Program-made: the position numbers and the translations under genes
Shown here: positions 29,808-43,667 of the stretch, in pieces
Numbering within the stretch: position 1 is the stretch's first letter
Layout of the letters: every line of letters starts with the position of its first letter
Source of the DNA: Styela clava
Taxonomy: Eukaryota; Chordata; Ascidiacea; Stolidobranchia; Styelidae
Assembly (NCBI RefSeq): GCF_964204865.1
Contig: NC_135252.1
Coordinates: 2,604,001-2,668,000 of the forward strand
Direction of reading: 5' to 3'
Length of the DNA stretch: 64,000 bases
Notes under the pieces: model-generated
What the model was told of the DNA's origin: nothing
Databases searched by the model: none
Seen by the model: the letters and a program-made list of their open reading frames with translations, nothing else

Positions 29808-30243
29808 ATTGCTTATTGAAAGTGATTCTGAAGATGGTGCGGTATAGTCTGTTGACTTATCTGAAACTTTGGTCAAAAATACATGCATAAGTCACAAAAT
29901 ATCATCACAGTGTTTTAGTCCAATTCAGAATTACGCTACTCTTGATTGATCGAACAAACGAAATGTTTGAAACTGGGAATTGCATTATTACTCAAATAAA
30001 CCAGAGTTTCTAAACGGTGCACTACAATTATTCGTAGATAGCTGCGCTATTTGTGATGGGCTACAGGTGATATTATGATTTGATTTATTACCATTCATTG
30101 GTATCAATTTAAGATACCGTATTTAATAAAAAACAAGCATAGCAAACTCATTTAGTCACCTCCTGGCACAGCTTTCTCTGAATCACTACCCGCATTTCCG
30201 TCTGCCAAGTTCTGAAACGTAGGCCATCTCGTTAGAGAGTCAC
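29808..30243 (-). pseudogene. Exon-like pair on the - strand inside the large insertion
   Basis: Two open segments have consensus splice borders and compatible phase: 30160-30243 (encoding DSLTRWPTFQNLADGNAGSD and a few more residues) and 29808-29866 (VSDKSTDYTAPSSESLSISN). Reading through the second donor gives a Lys/Arg-rich tail (KKKASKQTRTRKETTKRK) to 29631. A third acidic open segment lies at about 30430-30555 but does not join in phase. I recognise no family. It may be a remnant of the element's own gene or a captured host fragment. Confidence 0.35.
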
Positions 30244-30555
30244 CTACATGTGAACAAAAAATACAGCCCAGTAAATAACTAGATGAAGATGGTAAAATAA
30301 CACAGGGATATGTGCCAAATCACAAAACAAAATTGCTAGCAATGCAATTCTTCAAAACTGTTTTCCGAAGATAAAATATTCTAATCTAATATGAAGCGGT
30401 GTATTAGATATTTTTTTTTACACCAAACTATACAAACATATACTGTGTGGCGTCAACCACTCGCTTCTCGTATATCCTTCTGTTTCGAGAAAAAATTGAA
30501 TTCATTGAATTTTCACAATCTTCGTTTGTATTTTCATCTGGATTTAGAAATCCTT

Positions 30556-31390
30556 CTGAATTACACACCTTTACAAACGCAAACCCAGTCGCGGCATTAT
30601 TTTGATGGTCAGATCAGGACTACGACCAGTAAAAGCATAACAGTATCAGTAGTCTATATTTTGATAATCTGGATTACGTGAAAAATCTCAACACCAAAAA
30701 TATAGTAACCCTAATATTAAAAATCGTTATGATTAATCACCTTATCCGATGAGTGATGATTTCCAGCAGCATTCCTCGTGACCATGAAAACCTTGTTTCA
30801 AGTTATTATGACTCGACTCCAACTCACTGGGTAACTAATAACACCTGACACAAAAGACTTGGATCTCTTCTCCAAACACAACTGTTCTATTTTATCTAAA
30901 TTTCTGCAATCACGCACTCATGAAGATCCCAATCCCCTCACGGCGTCTAGGTTACTTGCGAACAAAACGGCAAACGTGGTAAAGTTCTCGGCGAACCCGA
31001 CAGTTTTACTATTGCGTTACAAAGCCTCTTTAGTACGGAGTTGTGAATTGAGGTCCTTTTCAGTTTATTGAGCTTATATTGCAAAAAACAGAACGGACGA
31101 TCTTCATGTTCTGCCTGGTTATTGTATCAAAATTATCAAACCTATTCTCCAAAAATCGTAAAAACATATACCGAAAAATTAAAAGATTTTTGCATAAACA
31201 AAATGTCCACTTTATGTACGAAAATTAAACCCGTTGATTATAAACCAGCAGAACCATTGTCCCCTTAAAGTTGGCGAAAATGTGCAGATATTTGAAAAAT
31301 ATTAAAGGAACATATTATTTTTGATACTGTTTTATGAGAGAAAAAGAGATTTCAGCAAAATATCGCAAAACGTTTTAATTACGGAACGTG
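30556..31390. other. Right-hand part of the large insertion
   Basis: AT-rich sequence with several short open frames on both strands (for example 30859-31071 and 31068-31268, + strand), none with recognisable motifs. It could hold decayed transposase sequence. I see no intact gene. Confidence 0.35.
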
Positions 31391-31487
31391 GAATAATTAA
31401 GCGGACAGGAAAATGTCTACCCAATTTTTCCGTCTACATAACTGTCGCTTTTTAAGCGCGGTATGTCTACTTAACTACCGTATTAGA

Positions 31488-31936
31488 TATATATATATAA
31501 TATTCTACATTATCTCTTATTCAAGGAATGATATCTTAAATATACGAAAATATAATATTCTTAGAATAGTTATTTGAAATATACATATTATATTTTTAAG
31601 ATGGCATTTCGTTTCGAAATAAATTCATCTATTGTGTGCACATGGTGAGAAATGGTGCTAAATAATATAGGAGCATACTTGGAAATCTTAGGCGCAATAT
31701 TATGCACCTTGTGTGGAATGTTGTATACTTAGTTTGGCTCATATCAATGAGCGAAGACCAACAAGTTAAATGATGTACACGTTCAGATGACTCAAAACAG
31801 GTCATAAAAATCACTGGTATAAAGCATAATATTGATAAATCATCCAGATATATATCCGATGGGTTGAATGTTATTTTTTTTACTTCCTGATTATCGGTTG
31901 CCCATGTTTTATCGACTGATTGTGCATAAGATAGAT
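31488..31936. repeat. Duplicated spacer downstream of FReD copy 3
   Basis: 31500-31680 is collinear with 11190-11360 after copy 1, and 31840-31925 with 12270-12350. No gene is supported here; the - strand open frame at 31629-32117 crosses a MITE border. Confidence 0.6.
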
Positions 31937-32676
31937 CAGCGTTTCCTAAAATTTTCGGCCACGGAACACTTACACTTTTTATCTCGCCTCGCGGAACACT
32001 AAAAAATGAAAGGGTAAAATTGATAAAGAAAAACGGTGTAATGTAGCGGTTCCCAATGGGTTCGTCGTGGCGAGTTGCCAAATGCGCCGCAAAAACTAAC
32101 AGAATTATGTTAAACATACCTAAAATATGATTAAGTATTTTACGTATTTCATTTATTATAAATGTTTTATTGTTTCTTAATTTGAATGCTGTGTATATGA
32201 ATCAACAAATTCATTTTACTTTTATATGTCGTTTTCTAATGTTACGTCTAATGGAGATAGAAGTACTTGCTGCAACTTCGCGAGCTGCAGTTTAGTTATC
32301 TGCTGAATCGAGTTTAGCGAACATGAGTAATTTTTCCAGCATTTCAAAGAAAAACCAGGCAGAGATGGCAGAAGAAGAGTTGACCATTTGCCTCTATTCT
32401 CAAGACCTACTTGTTTGCCTATCCTATAGCAAAACCAAAAAGATTGCTGCAAACTTGATATTGAACTTAACAGTCAAAAAGCTAGGCCGACGGTTAACGA
32501 ATGCCCATACCCTAGTTAGTCCGCTTTAGGCCGACGGTGACACGATATTGAACGGTCAGTTGGGCGACAACTTCACGATCCCTAGATCGCCATGGCGACC
32601 CATTTAGACGTATTTTTGATTTATTTTCCGCGGAGCATTCGGAAGACGCTCGCGGAACACAGTTTGGGAAACGCTG
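31937..32676. mobile_element. hAT-type non-autonomous element (740 bp)
   Basis: Termini CAGCGTTTCCTAAA and GTTTGGGAAACGCTG are flanked by the perfect 8-bp duplication AGATAGAT (31929-31936, 32677-32684). GCGGAACAC motifs occur just inside both ends. No transposase was found. Confidence 0.92.
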
Positions 32677-32684
32677 AGATAGAT

Positions 32685-35600
32685 AATAGATTTATTTCGA
32701 CTCCATAATCAGCATAGAAAGCGATTGAATGATTGATAAAAACAAATAAATAAAACTGATTATGAAATGAAGAGAGCAAATAAAACCCCGGATAAGCTTT
32801 GAAAGGTTTTGCCAAAAAGAAGTGGTACGTGTTCACTCACCTAAAATTATTGAATCAATTCCCACACACCCGCTCGCGCACACACACACACAACCATGGG
32901 GCTATAATGAAGTTAGAAAAAAGAGAGAAGCTTCAGATAAATTTCATAGTAAACAAACAAAAGAAATCAATAAGTAAAAAAGAAATTAGAATAATAAATA
33001 AGAAATGTAATAAAAAATAAGAATTGTTTTTTTGCCACACCATTTTAATAATTTTGTAGAAGTTCCCAAATTGATAACATTAGTGAACAGTATTTGATAT
33101 AAAGACATTAAACAAAAAGAATTCGACAAGCTGATTATAGTTGGAGTCAAATGCCAAATTGCCCAACCAAAGTTGGGTGCATGAAGAGGTGAGCTAAACC
33201 GCCTCATTCACCAATGAAGAGCCAAAATATTGCTGAATTGTAGTTTAAAATTAACATGGAAGATTCATCAGAAGGGAATTTCACCATATTCGATGATTTT
33301 CACAGCGGGAAACAGAATAATATGCCATATGCCGTCACTGGCTTACTTAATTCCGCTGTCGAATATTATAAATATATATGTGTGACTTTGTTTTATAGTA
33401 GCGGTCTTTGTCGTTTTTATCAATTGGGTTTAAAACAAGAGAGCTATGCTCGAATGTATGAACACGAAATTTGAGATGGAACATTTTACCCACAGTTTTC
33501 CCAAAATCATATCCTGGACAAAGATGAAACTGTGGACCATCGTAACTTACTAGTACCGGCATGCGGACTTCCCTTGCATTACCAGGTCCTGTGACAATAA
33601 TGAGTCATTAATAGCTTTCTAGCAAAAAAAAATAGAATCTAAAACCACTGAAAGTACAGTGATTTTTTGTAACAACAAGTACATGACAAAGAATACAAAC
33701 ACAATTAAAAAGATCTATAGGTCCACTTTGTGGCCAACAAAATGATCCATATGTACATTTTGTATCTAATTACTGTGCTGTATGAAATTTTCTACTATCA
33801 AAGTTTATTCGATGAAATTATAGCTAACATGCGATGTTTAATCAGCACTTCAGCTATCTTACGCCGACCATCTTTTGACTAACTAATGTTTCAAACGGTG
33901 CGCCACACCGTGCAATGGGATTGTTAGAACTTTTCAGACGGTTTTATTCAAGGGGGTACCTCTACCAAGTTTATGAATGGATGCTGCCGACCAGGTGGAT
34001 GCAGGCTATAGATATAGCAAGATATTGTTACCGATCAGTATAAGATCAAAGCTTGGTTGTAGAAACAAAATCAATATTAGCTTTTATATCGCAGCCTAAT
34101 ACTTCTTACCGTGACAGGCCATTCAAAACGCAATTGAGCACTTATGTTCAACACTATATAAAACGGTTCCCTTTATAGATATCATTGAAACAAGCTACTT
34201 GGTCAATAATTTCGGTGCAGTTGCTAGTTATGGCGCGAGTAACAGAAAGATTTCCATTCGGAAACATGACCTTTTCATTTATTGTACTATCTTTAATCAT
34301 ATATTCATCATACAATCGGATTTGCCAAAACTTTGGGCATTGGCAGGATAATAATGCAACAATCAAAAACGTTTTAATTAAGGAATAAAAAACATTGCAT
34401 CGTCATTCCGACTTTGATGGGCTATCTATCACCCTTTGATGAAATAGTATGTACACAACGAATTGTGTATCCTAAATATAAATAGAGCTTTATCATTGGA
34501 TTTGTAGTGTTATTTGACAATGACAATAGTCAGATTACACAACAAAAATGGCCGATCCCGAAGTATGTGAACCAAGATGGCGGATTCCGGAATGTAGTAT
34601 GTGTACCAAATTACGGTTCGGCCGTAATTTTATTTCAATTTTCCGTATTTCAGTTCTAGTACGAGTTCGGGGACTAACCAAGTGACCCCCGTAGTATTTG
34701 TACCTGAAATTATGGCCTGCCCCTAACCTTATTGCTTATTCTTCCGTTCCGGTGTCCCCCATCTTGGTTCATATACTTCGAGAGTACCCAAAAATGTCAT
34801 CAATAGCGGTTAACTCCTGTTCTGGCGGTGAACTGATGAAGCTTCTGGACGTTTTTCTTTTATTGGAATATTTGTACCCGAAATTATGGCCTAAGTCTAA
34901 CCTGGTACACATACTACGTTCCGGTGTCCGCCATCTTGATTCACATACTTCGAGAGTACCCAATAATGTCATCAGAAACGATCAACTCTTGCTCTGGTGG
35001 TGAACTGGTGAAGCTTTCTTGACGTTTTTCTTTCATTGGAAGGGTTGAGAAATGTATCAATAGTGAACTTCAATAGTAAAAATGAATATTGTGTTAATTA
35101 TGTGTATTTTGATTATTTTTAGATATTGCATGAATGATAATCAAGATACCGGACAAAGCGTGTACTCGTTTATGCTTATAACGGCACCTGAAGGTCGTGT
35201 AAACGGGCCTAGTCCATTTTTACTTGGGCATTCCAAACAACACCATTTTGCCATATTATGTAGAAAATAAAATACCAGCATACATTTCCGCCAGTTAGTT
35301 ACATAACTCCAGGTTCGATTTTTCTACCGGCAGTCTCACTTGCCGGCGCTATCAGGCTACCATTCAAGCATTAATGTCAAAAAAGTTCAAAAGTTTATTA
35401 ATAGAATATATAAATTTATTAGGCTAAAGACCGAGTCACAAACTCAAACATATTCGTGAACGGAAGTTTCACCTAAAACCCAAAGTCTTGATCACTGTTA
35501 CTCATTCTGCAACATTCTGCAATGAAATCCAAGGATCTTTGAACACTGTACGTAGGTATCATGCTCTATCAATGCAGGTTGAAGAGTCAACTGGTATTTG

Positions 35601-35939
35601 ACATTTTTTCAACACCATTTTAAACAACACCCAATCTTTTAGCCACAATCAATTAGAACCCGTTGTACTTTAAACATTGTTCTCGTTCCGGAAGAACTTT
35701 GGATGCTACACAAGCAGCATCCTATTTTTTTAAAATCAATTGTGCAATGGATATCGTTTAAGGAATTTACATTTTGGCTTAAATATAAGGGAACAGTTTT
35801 CTGCGGGGTGGGCTTCCGATATTTATTAGATAATCGTATATATATCGGGAAATGATTCACCAATAACCTATCAACATTACTCCGTACATATATGCGTGTG
35901 CTGTTGGCTTAATATTCAGTTGGCAAAGAAACGGGCATA
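32685..35939. other. Spacer and upstream region of FReD copy 4
   Basis: No gene is supported. 33330-33460 and 33780-33930 resemble the 3' UTR of the Ser/Pro-rich gene (7200-7450). 33449-33660 matches the repeat at 538-830. 34180-34350 and 35040-35200 match the copy 2 upstream region. The conserved upstream block is at about 35563-35700. A CATATATG box at 35887-35894 lies 46 bp before the ATG. Confidence 0.55.
34551..34961. mobile_element. CCGAAGTATG-family MITE with a 172-bp internal direct duplication
   Basis: The left terminus CCCGAAGTATGTGAACCAAG and right terminus CATACTTCGAGAGTACCC are inverted partners. The right end occurs twice, offset by 172 bp (near 34774 and 34946), together with the following flank (TGATGAAGCTT, then GACGTTTTTCTTT). 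A tandem duplication therefore followed the insertion. Copy 2 lacks the MITE at the equivalent place. Confidence 0.7.
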
Positions 35940-37609
<1,670 letters not shown>

Positions 37610-39574
37610 ATCACTACGACCGAAGAACGATATTACTATTTTTTCAATAACCAGGTTTTAACATACACGGTGTATACAGGGAATTACCATGTCGAAAATT
37701 GTGTTGGCGTGTTTGTAGAACTAAAAACCTCATTTGGCCCTAAATATGTGAGATCAAATTAATACACATATATTCACATTTTAAGCGCAACAGTTCAGAA
37801 CATTTTTACCAAAATAAAAAAATATTCCTGCTTCTAAAAAGTATTTATCATGACAACCACACGGCTAATTTTTCAAAAAAAAAAGAATATATATAGATAT
37901 AAGATATTCCAACTTTATTTCTAATACAAAACAATTTAGAAAGAATCCAGTTACTGATTCACTTACATCGTAGTTGCGGGGGATTTTTGCGTATACTTTA
38001 TTGTCGCAAAATTACGGTAAAATAATTTTTTAGGTTATTGAATATTGTGGAATGAGGATTGCACACAATATCATGTAAATTGATTTTATTGAAAAATATT
38101 GCAACATGCAATTCAAAATTGTAGACAAAACAAAGATTGAAAATGACCCTTTACCAAAAAGTTGTTTGACGTAACCAAAGTTAAACAATAATAAACTATT
38201 GAATAAATTGCGTAAGATATCAGTAAAAAATGCTTGAAGATGGGTTGTATTTTATGGAAATGTAAAATGTGTGTAATCAAATTGTTAGAAAATAACAATT
38301 TACAATGGTGTTACTTTTTTACCTTGGAATTTATTTTTTGCGCAAAAATTGGACGGGTTCGTTTTTATGCACAAAATTATATAATGGACGAAAATATATA
38401 TTATCAGAATAATAATTTACAATATATGGTAATATTTAGATTCAGTTTTAAAAATAAATTCACTCATTTAAACCGCTCATGATGAGAATGTGTGCTGAAT
38501 AATCTTGGACCATACTAGGAAATCTTAGAAGCAGTTTGCACATTTTGTGTGGAGAATTTCAGATCTACTGTGGCTCATCGGCGGGCGATGAAGAGGCCAA
38601 AGAGTTAAATGACGTAGCCCACATGTTGAGATGTCTTTAAACAAGCTCATAAAAATCAATTTTGTAATTTATCGTATGCTTTGTGCCACAGCATTTGGGA
38701 TTGATAATTCTAGTTGTTGTTGCTGATGGTTTGATCACAATTCAGTTGAGCAAATCACAATAAGCGTTATAGTTGATAGAACTGCTTGCAAATGGGCTTA
38801 TGTAGAATAATGGATTTACAACCAGTTGTATAATATTATTATAATTACTAAAAATCTTGGTAAAACACGGAAAACAATTTATCACATTCTGTTCCATTCA
38901 CTTACAATAGGTAATTTCAAGATAAGCAGTTTGGTCACTACTCTCATTTTCGACGTAAGCCGTAACGATGTGTTTAACAACAAGCAATACGAACTTTCTC
39001 GAATTCTGATTGCTTGGTCATTGCTCTTCCGAAGCATCGTTAGTCTGATTAAATCATATTGCATAGCATGTGTAGTTATCTAGAAAATAATTTTGGTCTT
39101 TTGCTCTATTCTAATCGCGGAAAATATATACCAGAACTGTTTCGATCACTTTTTCATTGTGTTCTGCAAATAGAATACCGAACGAGAATCATATATATAC
39201 GCCTGCGTACAAACATAGATCGGTTGTTTGTTGTTGTCCGATAACGGTCCATGGGCTGCAAGTTTTAACCTTTGGTGGCAATGACACTATCCAACCTTGA
39301 AATGTTCAAATCTTGCCATCAATATAAATTCTCTTTGAAATCAGAAGCTAAACAAGTAAAGCCACAACAACGGCGTTTTCTATTTCATAATTTTGTCATA
39401 GTCGCTGATTATTTTTTGTCATCACGATCGTTTCGTCGACGGCATTCCAGTTAATACTGGTAAAATATATTGAAGCACTTTTATGTTTACAAGTAAATAT
39501 TGATTCCCATGCAACGGCGGACATCGTAGTTTGGTTTTTATCTTTCCGACAGAATTGTGAGTCACATCGGCGAA
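37610..39574. repeat. Duplicated spacer downstream of FReD copy 4
   Basis: The blocks follow the same order as after copies 2 and 5 (see 16256-17989), up to about 39240. The remainder to 39574 is unique here and contains no convincing gene. Confidence 0.6.
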
Positions 39575-39777
39575 GATGAGTATGGTGGCCCATCGTTGTC
39601 ACGCGTAAAATTGAAAATAAAAATAAAATAAAAAACCGAAAATAAAAAAAATAGTTGTGAAAAAACATAAAAATAAATGAAAAAAAAAATTAAAATTAAA
39701 AAAAAAAAATTAAAAATAAGAACGAAAAAAAAAAAAAATTTATACAAAAAATTGAAAAAAAAAAAAAAAATTGAATA

Positions 39778-40583
39778 TATGGGCTATTCCAAGTGACACT
39801 ACAGGACAATTCCAGAAATTTTGCATGTTGTTAAATTCAATATATTTTTACATTTTCAGCTACATGTTTTGTTTCATTGTCCAATCAGTTGCTTTATTGA
39901 ATATGTAAAAAATTGCACAAAAGTTGCACCCAACCTTGCTTAGTAAAAAAAAATATAGTAAAATATAGCGTGACACTACAGGACGGCAAATCTACCATGC
40001 ACTAACAGTACATTGTGTTGTGCTGTAAATTTTTGTGATGGTACAGTAGGAGCCCATAATAATTTCTGGTGCAGTAGCTGAACTACCCCTCTATGTGTTG
40101 CTCAAGTTACTTAATGTAACACTGTAAATCCATGCCAATAATGTGCATATTGTATGTGACACTACAGGACGAGACACTACAGGACATTTTTCCACTTCGG
40201 AATAGCGGCATCTATCATCTCTTAAAATTCTGGTAATAAATCGTTAAATGGGTGAAGAAATGTCCTACAACACTGCAAACAGCACTGCAAACTTTACTAA
40301 CTTAAATCCAGTGCGTCAATTCCATATGAAATAACTGTACCACACAATCAAACACTTTGTGTCAGGAATCATCACAAAATATGTCAATTATACCAAAATT
40401 TCTACATTTCAGGCCATTTTTTATAAACCATCAAAAACCTGGGTGAAATTTTAAATTGTTCGATGAAATGAATGCAGTCCAATAAAATTCCAAAGCCTTT
40501 GATATCAAAAATAAAAAAAAATTACTTTCACTACACTTTTTAAAAAATTGATGGAATTCAACTTTTGCTTGGAATGGCCCATA
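39778..40583. mobile_element. Small inverted-repeat element nested in the left fold-back arm
   Basis: The ends TATGGGCTATTCCAAG and CTTGGAATGGCCCATA are inverted partners with TA on both sides. The right arm lacks it (its equivalent sequence runs straight through GGATAAAAAGAAAATAAAAA), proving insertion. The motif GTGACACTACAGGAC recurs inside (39793, 39970, 40158 and a variant at 40171), a possible protein-binding repeat. No coding capacity was seen. Confidence 0.85.
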
Positions 40584-41350
40584 TAAAGAAAATAAAAAGG
40601 TTGACAACGATGGTCCGCCTCGTGGCCCATCGTTGTCACGCGTTTTTATTTTTAGAAAATTTGCTTCTGCTTGGGACCAACGTTGTCAGGCATAATCCTA
40701 CGCGCACAAATGTGTTCCCTGGGTTTCCAACTCACTACTGATTTTCTTGAGCAATATTCAATATGAAAATGTTCTATAAATTCTCCATGCTACAAGTTCA
40801 ACAAGAAGTAATATATTTATAATAATGATAAGAGAATAAAGAATTGAATACGAAAATTCGGAAAATTTGTTTTTACGTGTAGAAGGTTATTTAATTGGAG
40901 AATGCTGCTTAAAGGGGGATGCACACATGCACGGCTACGGCTCGTCTACGACAGCCCACGGCAAGTTCGTCCGGCTGCTACCGGGTGTGATACACACATC
41001 ACCGATTCTGCGCATGACTCAGCAGATCGAGATAATCGCGCGGTTGATTTTCTCGCTGCTACGGCTCTACGACGGAGTAGAAGCATGCTTGACTTTATCG
41101 CATTGCCGTGGCAAACATGCGCTAGCTTCTGCAGTATTTAGTGGTAACCTGTGTCTGTGTGGTGCGGTTTCTTGATATAATTGGTCTAAGTTGCAAGTCT
41201 AGCCTACGTGATAAACTAACGTACTGATTCCTGAGTCTGTGAACGTACCGGTAGGCTATTAATACAGGACCATTTCGAATCGATTTCATTGTTGCGCTAG
41301 GCCCAATTTTATTATACCAACCAGCGGTCAGCAAGGAAAATATACAGAAA

Positions 41351-43303
41351 ATGGATCCCATTGGTAATCAAATCTCAAGACTCATCTCTAAAACGACGGT
41401 GATGTATACGTTGTATCAAGACATTTGGCCTACCAGGTGAGTAGCATACCGGTACGGTACCGGAACCTACCGGTGCCATACAGTACGGTACCGGTATCTA
41501 GACTACAGATATGCAGAGATTACCGGTACCGGTACTTAGTTCACTATTTACTGGTACGGTAGGTACCGTATATTGACATGCAAACATTCTTTCGCACAAC
41601 ACCCTGGTTTTGTGCAATTTTGAGATTCAGCTTGAATCAAAAAATCGGCAATTGAGATTTATAAAGCTGTACCGGTATTTTAGTATAGTAAAAATTAACT
41701 ACTGATTATCGTTAAAATTCTCAATTACGGTATTTTCGTTGTCAGATACCATGCTAGCATACCCATCATTTTTAATCTGCATACAAATACAATTATAGGA
41801 GTCGTACTAAATTTGTATGTTCTATAACAGGGAAATGTGGGTCCATGACCTGATTCTACATGGAAGTGATAAGTCTGAATTCTTATTAGCAGAAGAAATT
41901 TTGGAATCTCCTGACGAAGAAAAATGCCATCAGTATTTTCGTATGCAAAAGTATCAATTTGAATATTTGCTCAATAAAGTTGAATCGCTAATCAGCAAAA
42001 AAGACACATTTTGGCGAAGTGCCATACCAGCCAAGCGAAGGCTAATATTGACTATTCGGTTAGTATTATATAATATGAAGTATCATTTGAATAGTTGTTC
42101 TAATAATTCAAGTATCATAATTTCTGTTTCCACTGGATATTACAACAAAATTATTCATATTTCAGTTGATATGACCTAATTCACTGTGATATCCATTGAT
42201 ACCTGCTTCAAATTTGGCACAAATATGCAGGGCACAAACTGCTTGATGACGAGTTCTAATAATTTTGTGTCTTTTCGTTGATTAGGATTTATATATGCAA
42301 TGAGACAATGAATTTGCTTTACCGATGAATTTGTATTTTTACCGCATGATTGAATATTGTTTTTTCTTACAGATATCTGGCCACTGGTGCTTCTCAGTTG
42401 GATCTTGCATTTTCATTCCGAATCGGCCACTCAACTGTTGGGACAATTCTCAGAGAAACAATGTCTGCTCTGTGGAAAGAACTTGTTAATGAAGTTATGC
42501 CTCCACCCAGTCCCAAAAAATGGTTGGAGATAGCGAAGGAATTTAATTTTAGATGGCAGTGTCCAAATTGCATTGGGGCTCTTGATGGGAAGCATGTGCG
42601 AATAAAATGCCCTCCAAATAGTGGCAGTGAATTCTATAATTATAAGGGTTACTTTTCAATTGTTCTTTTGGCCGTCTGTGATGCGCAATATAGGTTTGTT
42701 ATTGTCGACATTGGTAATTCTGGTAGACACAGTGATGGTGGAGTTTTTTCAAACTCACGATTGGGAAAAGGATTTGATCAATCCAGCCTCAATATTCCTG
42801 GCCAACAGACTCTGCCTGGCACTAGTGAATCCATCCCATTATATTTTGCTGCAGATGATGCTTTCCCGTTGAAAATTGGAATTATGAAGCCTTATCCTGG
42901 TCGTGCACTGGATAGGAGTCAGAAAATTTTCAATTATCGGTTGAGCAGGGCTAGGAGGATTGTGGAAAACACTTTTGGGATTCTAGCTGCTCGTTGGCAG
43001 GTTTTTTTCAAAACTATAAACTGTGATCCAGAATTGGCCACATTAATTGTACAATCTTGTGTTGTACTGCACAATTACCTCCAGCAACCGCAGGGGAAGA
43101 CTTCTGTTTATGGTGACAGCATGGGCCCACTTGGAACAGTGACTGAAGGAAATTGGAGGAATAGCTTGCCAGCAAATTTGAATATGTTTCCTTTGCACCA
43201 TTTCGGCTCAAACAATTATTCCCGAAATGCAGCTTTTTTTAGAGATAGACTGTGCCAGTTCTTTATGTCCGTAGGGGCTGTACCATGGCAGTGGAATCAT
43301 TGA
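41351..43303 (+). CDS. HARBI1-like DDE nuclease (Harbinger transposase)
   Basis: Exons 41351-41436, 41831-42058 and 42373-43303 join in phase (2, 2) into 414 residues with no internal stop. It catalyses the DNA cleavage and strand transfer of the transposon in the nucleus. The catalytic triad is visible: Asp in GALDGKHVRIKCP, Asp in FVIVDIGNSGRHSD, and Glu in RRIVENTFGILAARW. The helix-turn-helix-like region is ASQLDLAFSFRIGHSTVGTI. The length is near that of vertebrate HARBI1 and other Harbinger nucleases. It needs a partner DNA-binding protein for nuclear import and end recognition, and the MADF gene just downstream is the obvious candidate. ATG 41351 was chosen because it opens the frame before a good GTGAGT donor. 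A domesticated host gene is unlikely, since the TIRs and target duplication are intact. Confidence 0.88.
41437..41600. repeat. ACCGGTAC-rich tract in intron 1 of the nuclease gene
   Basis: Overlapping ACCGGTACGGTACCGG-type words occur over about 130 bases. Similar words occur in the fold-back arms (46190-46265, 46572-46605). The sequence is locally self-complementary. No function can be assigned. Confidence 0.5.
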
Positions 43304-43667
43304 TAAAATGGATTCTACTAGTTGAAATAAATAAAACTGTTTTGTTAAAAGCACCATCAGTAGGTTGTATGTATTTTGGTAAATTGGCTGTAATACAGTT
43401 CTTTTGTTTATTAATCTTTTATGAAGATATTGTGATTATTACGAAAAATGTTTCATCTGCCGTAATTTCTTTCGAAGCCCCATATTCCCACCTTGTTGAA
43501 TTTTTGTGTGATTTTTGATGTTCTCATTCATCCATTTATAAAGTCATGATTTTATGTACTCATGGAATTGAGAAATACATGAATAATGATTTTTGGATGC
43601 TGTTAATAATGTTGCCGTTCAATTTTTCAGGTTACTTGTAGACTTGTTACTGCATTAGGAGCTAAAT

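Larger units (their letters stand above)
22567..31487. mobile_element. 8.9-kb insertion with pogo-like inverted termini, containing a satellite array
   Basis: The left end reads CTATTACGGTAGTTAAACGG. The right end, in reverse complement, reads CTAATACGGTAGTTAAGTAG. Motifs of the form TTAAGCGGAC or TCCGCTTAA lie inside both ends, as in pogo/Tigger elements, and TA dinucleotides flank both ends. The sequence on either side (GGTTGTATATAT, then TTCTACATTATCTCTTATTC) is continuous in the paralogous spacer after copy 1 (11170-11215), so the whole 8.9 kb is one insertion there. Exact borders are blurred by flanking TA repeats. No complete transposase was found. Confidence 0.75.

Noticed and set aside
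31629-32117. 162-codon - strand frame
   Set aside because: It crosses the left border and target duplication of the hAT element at 31937.
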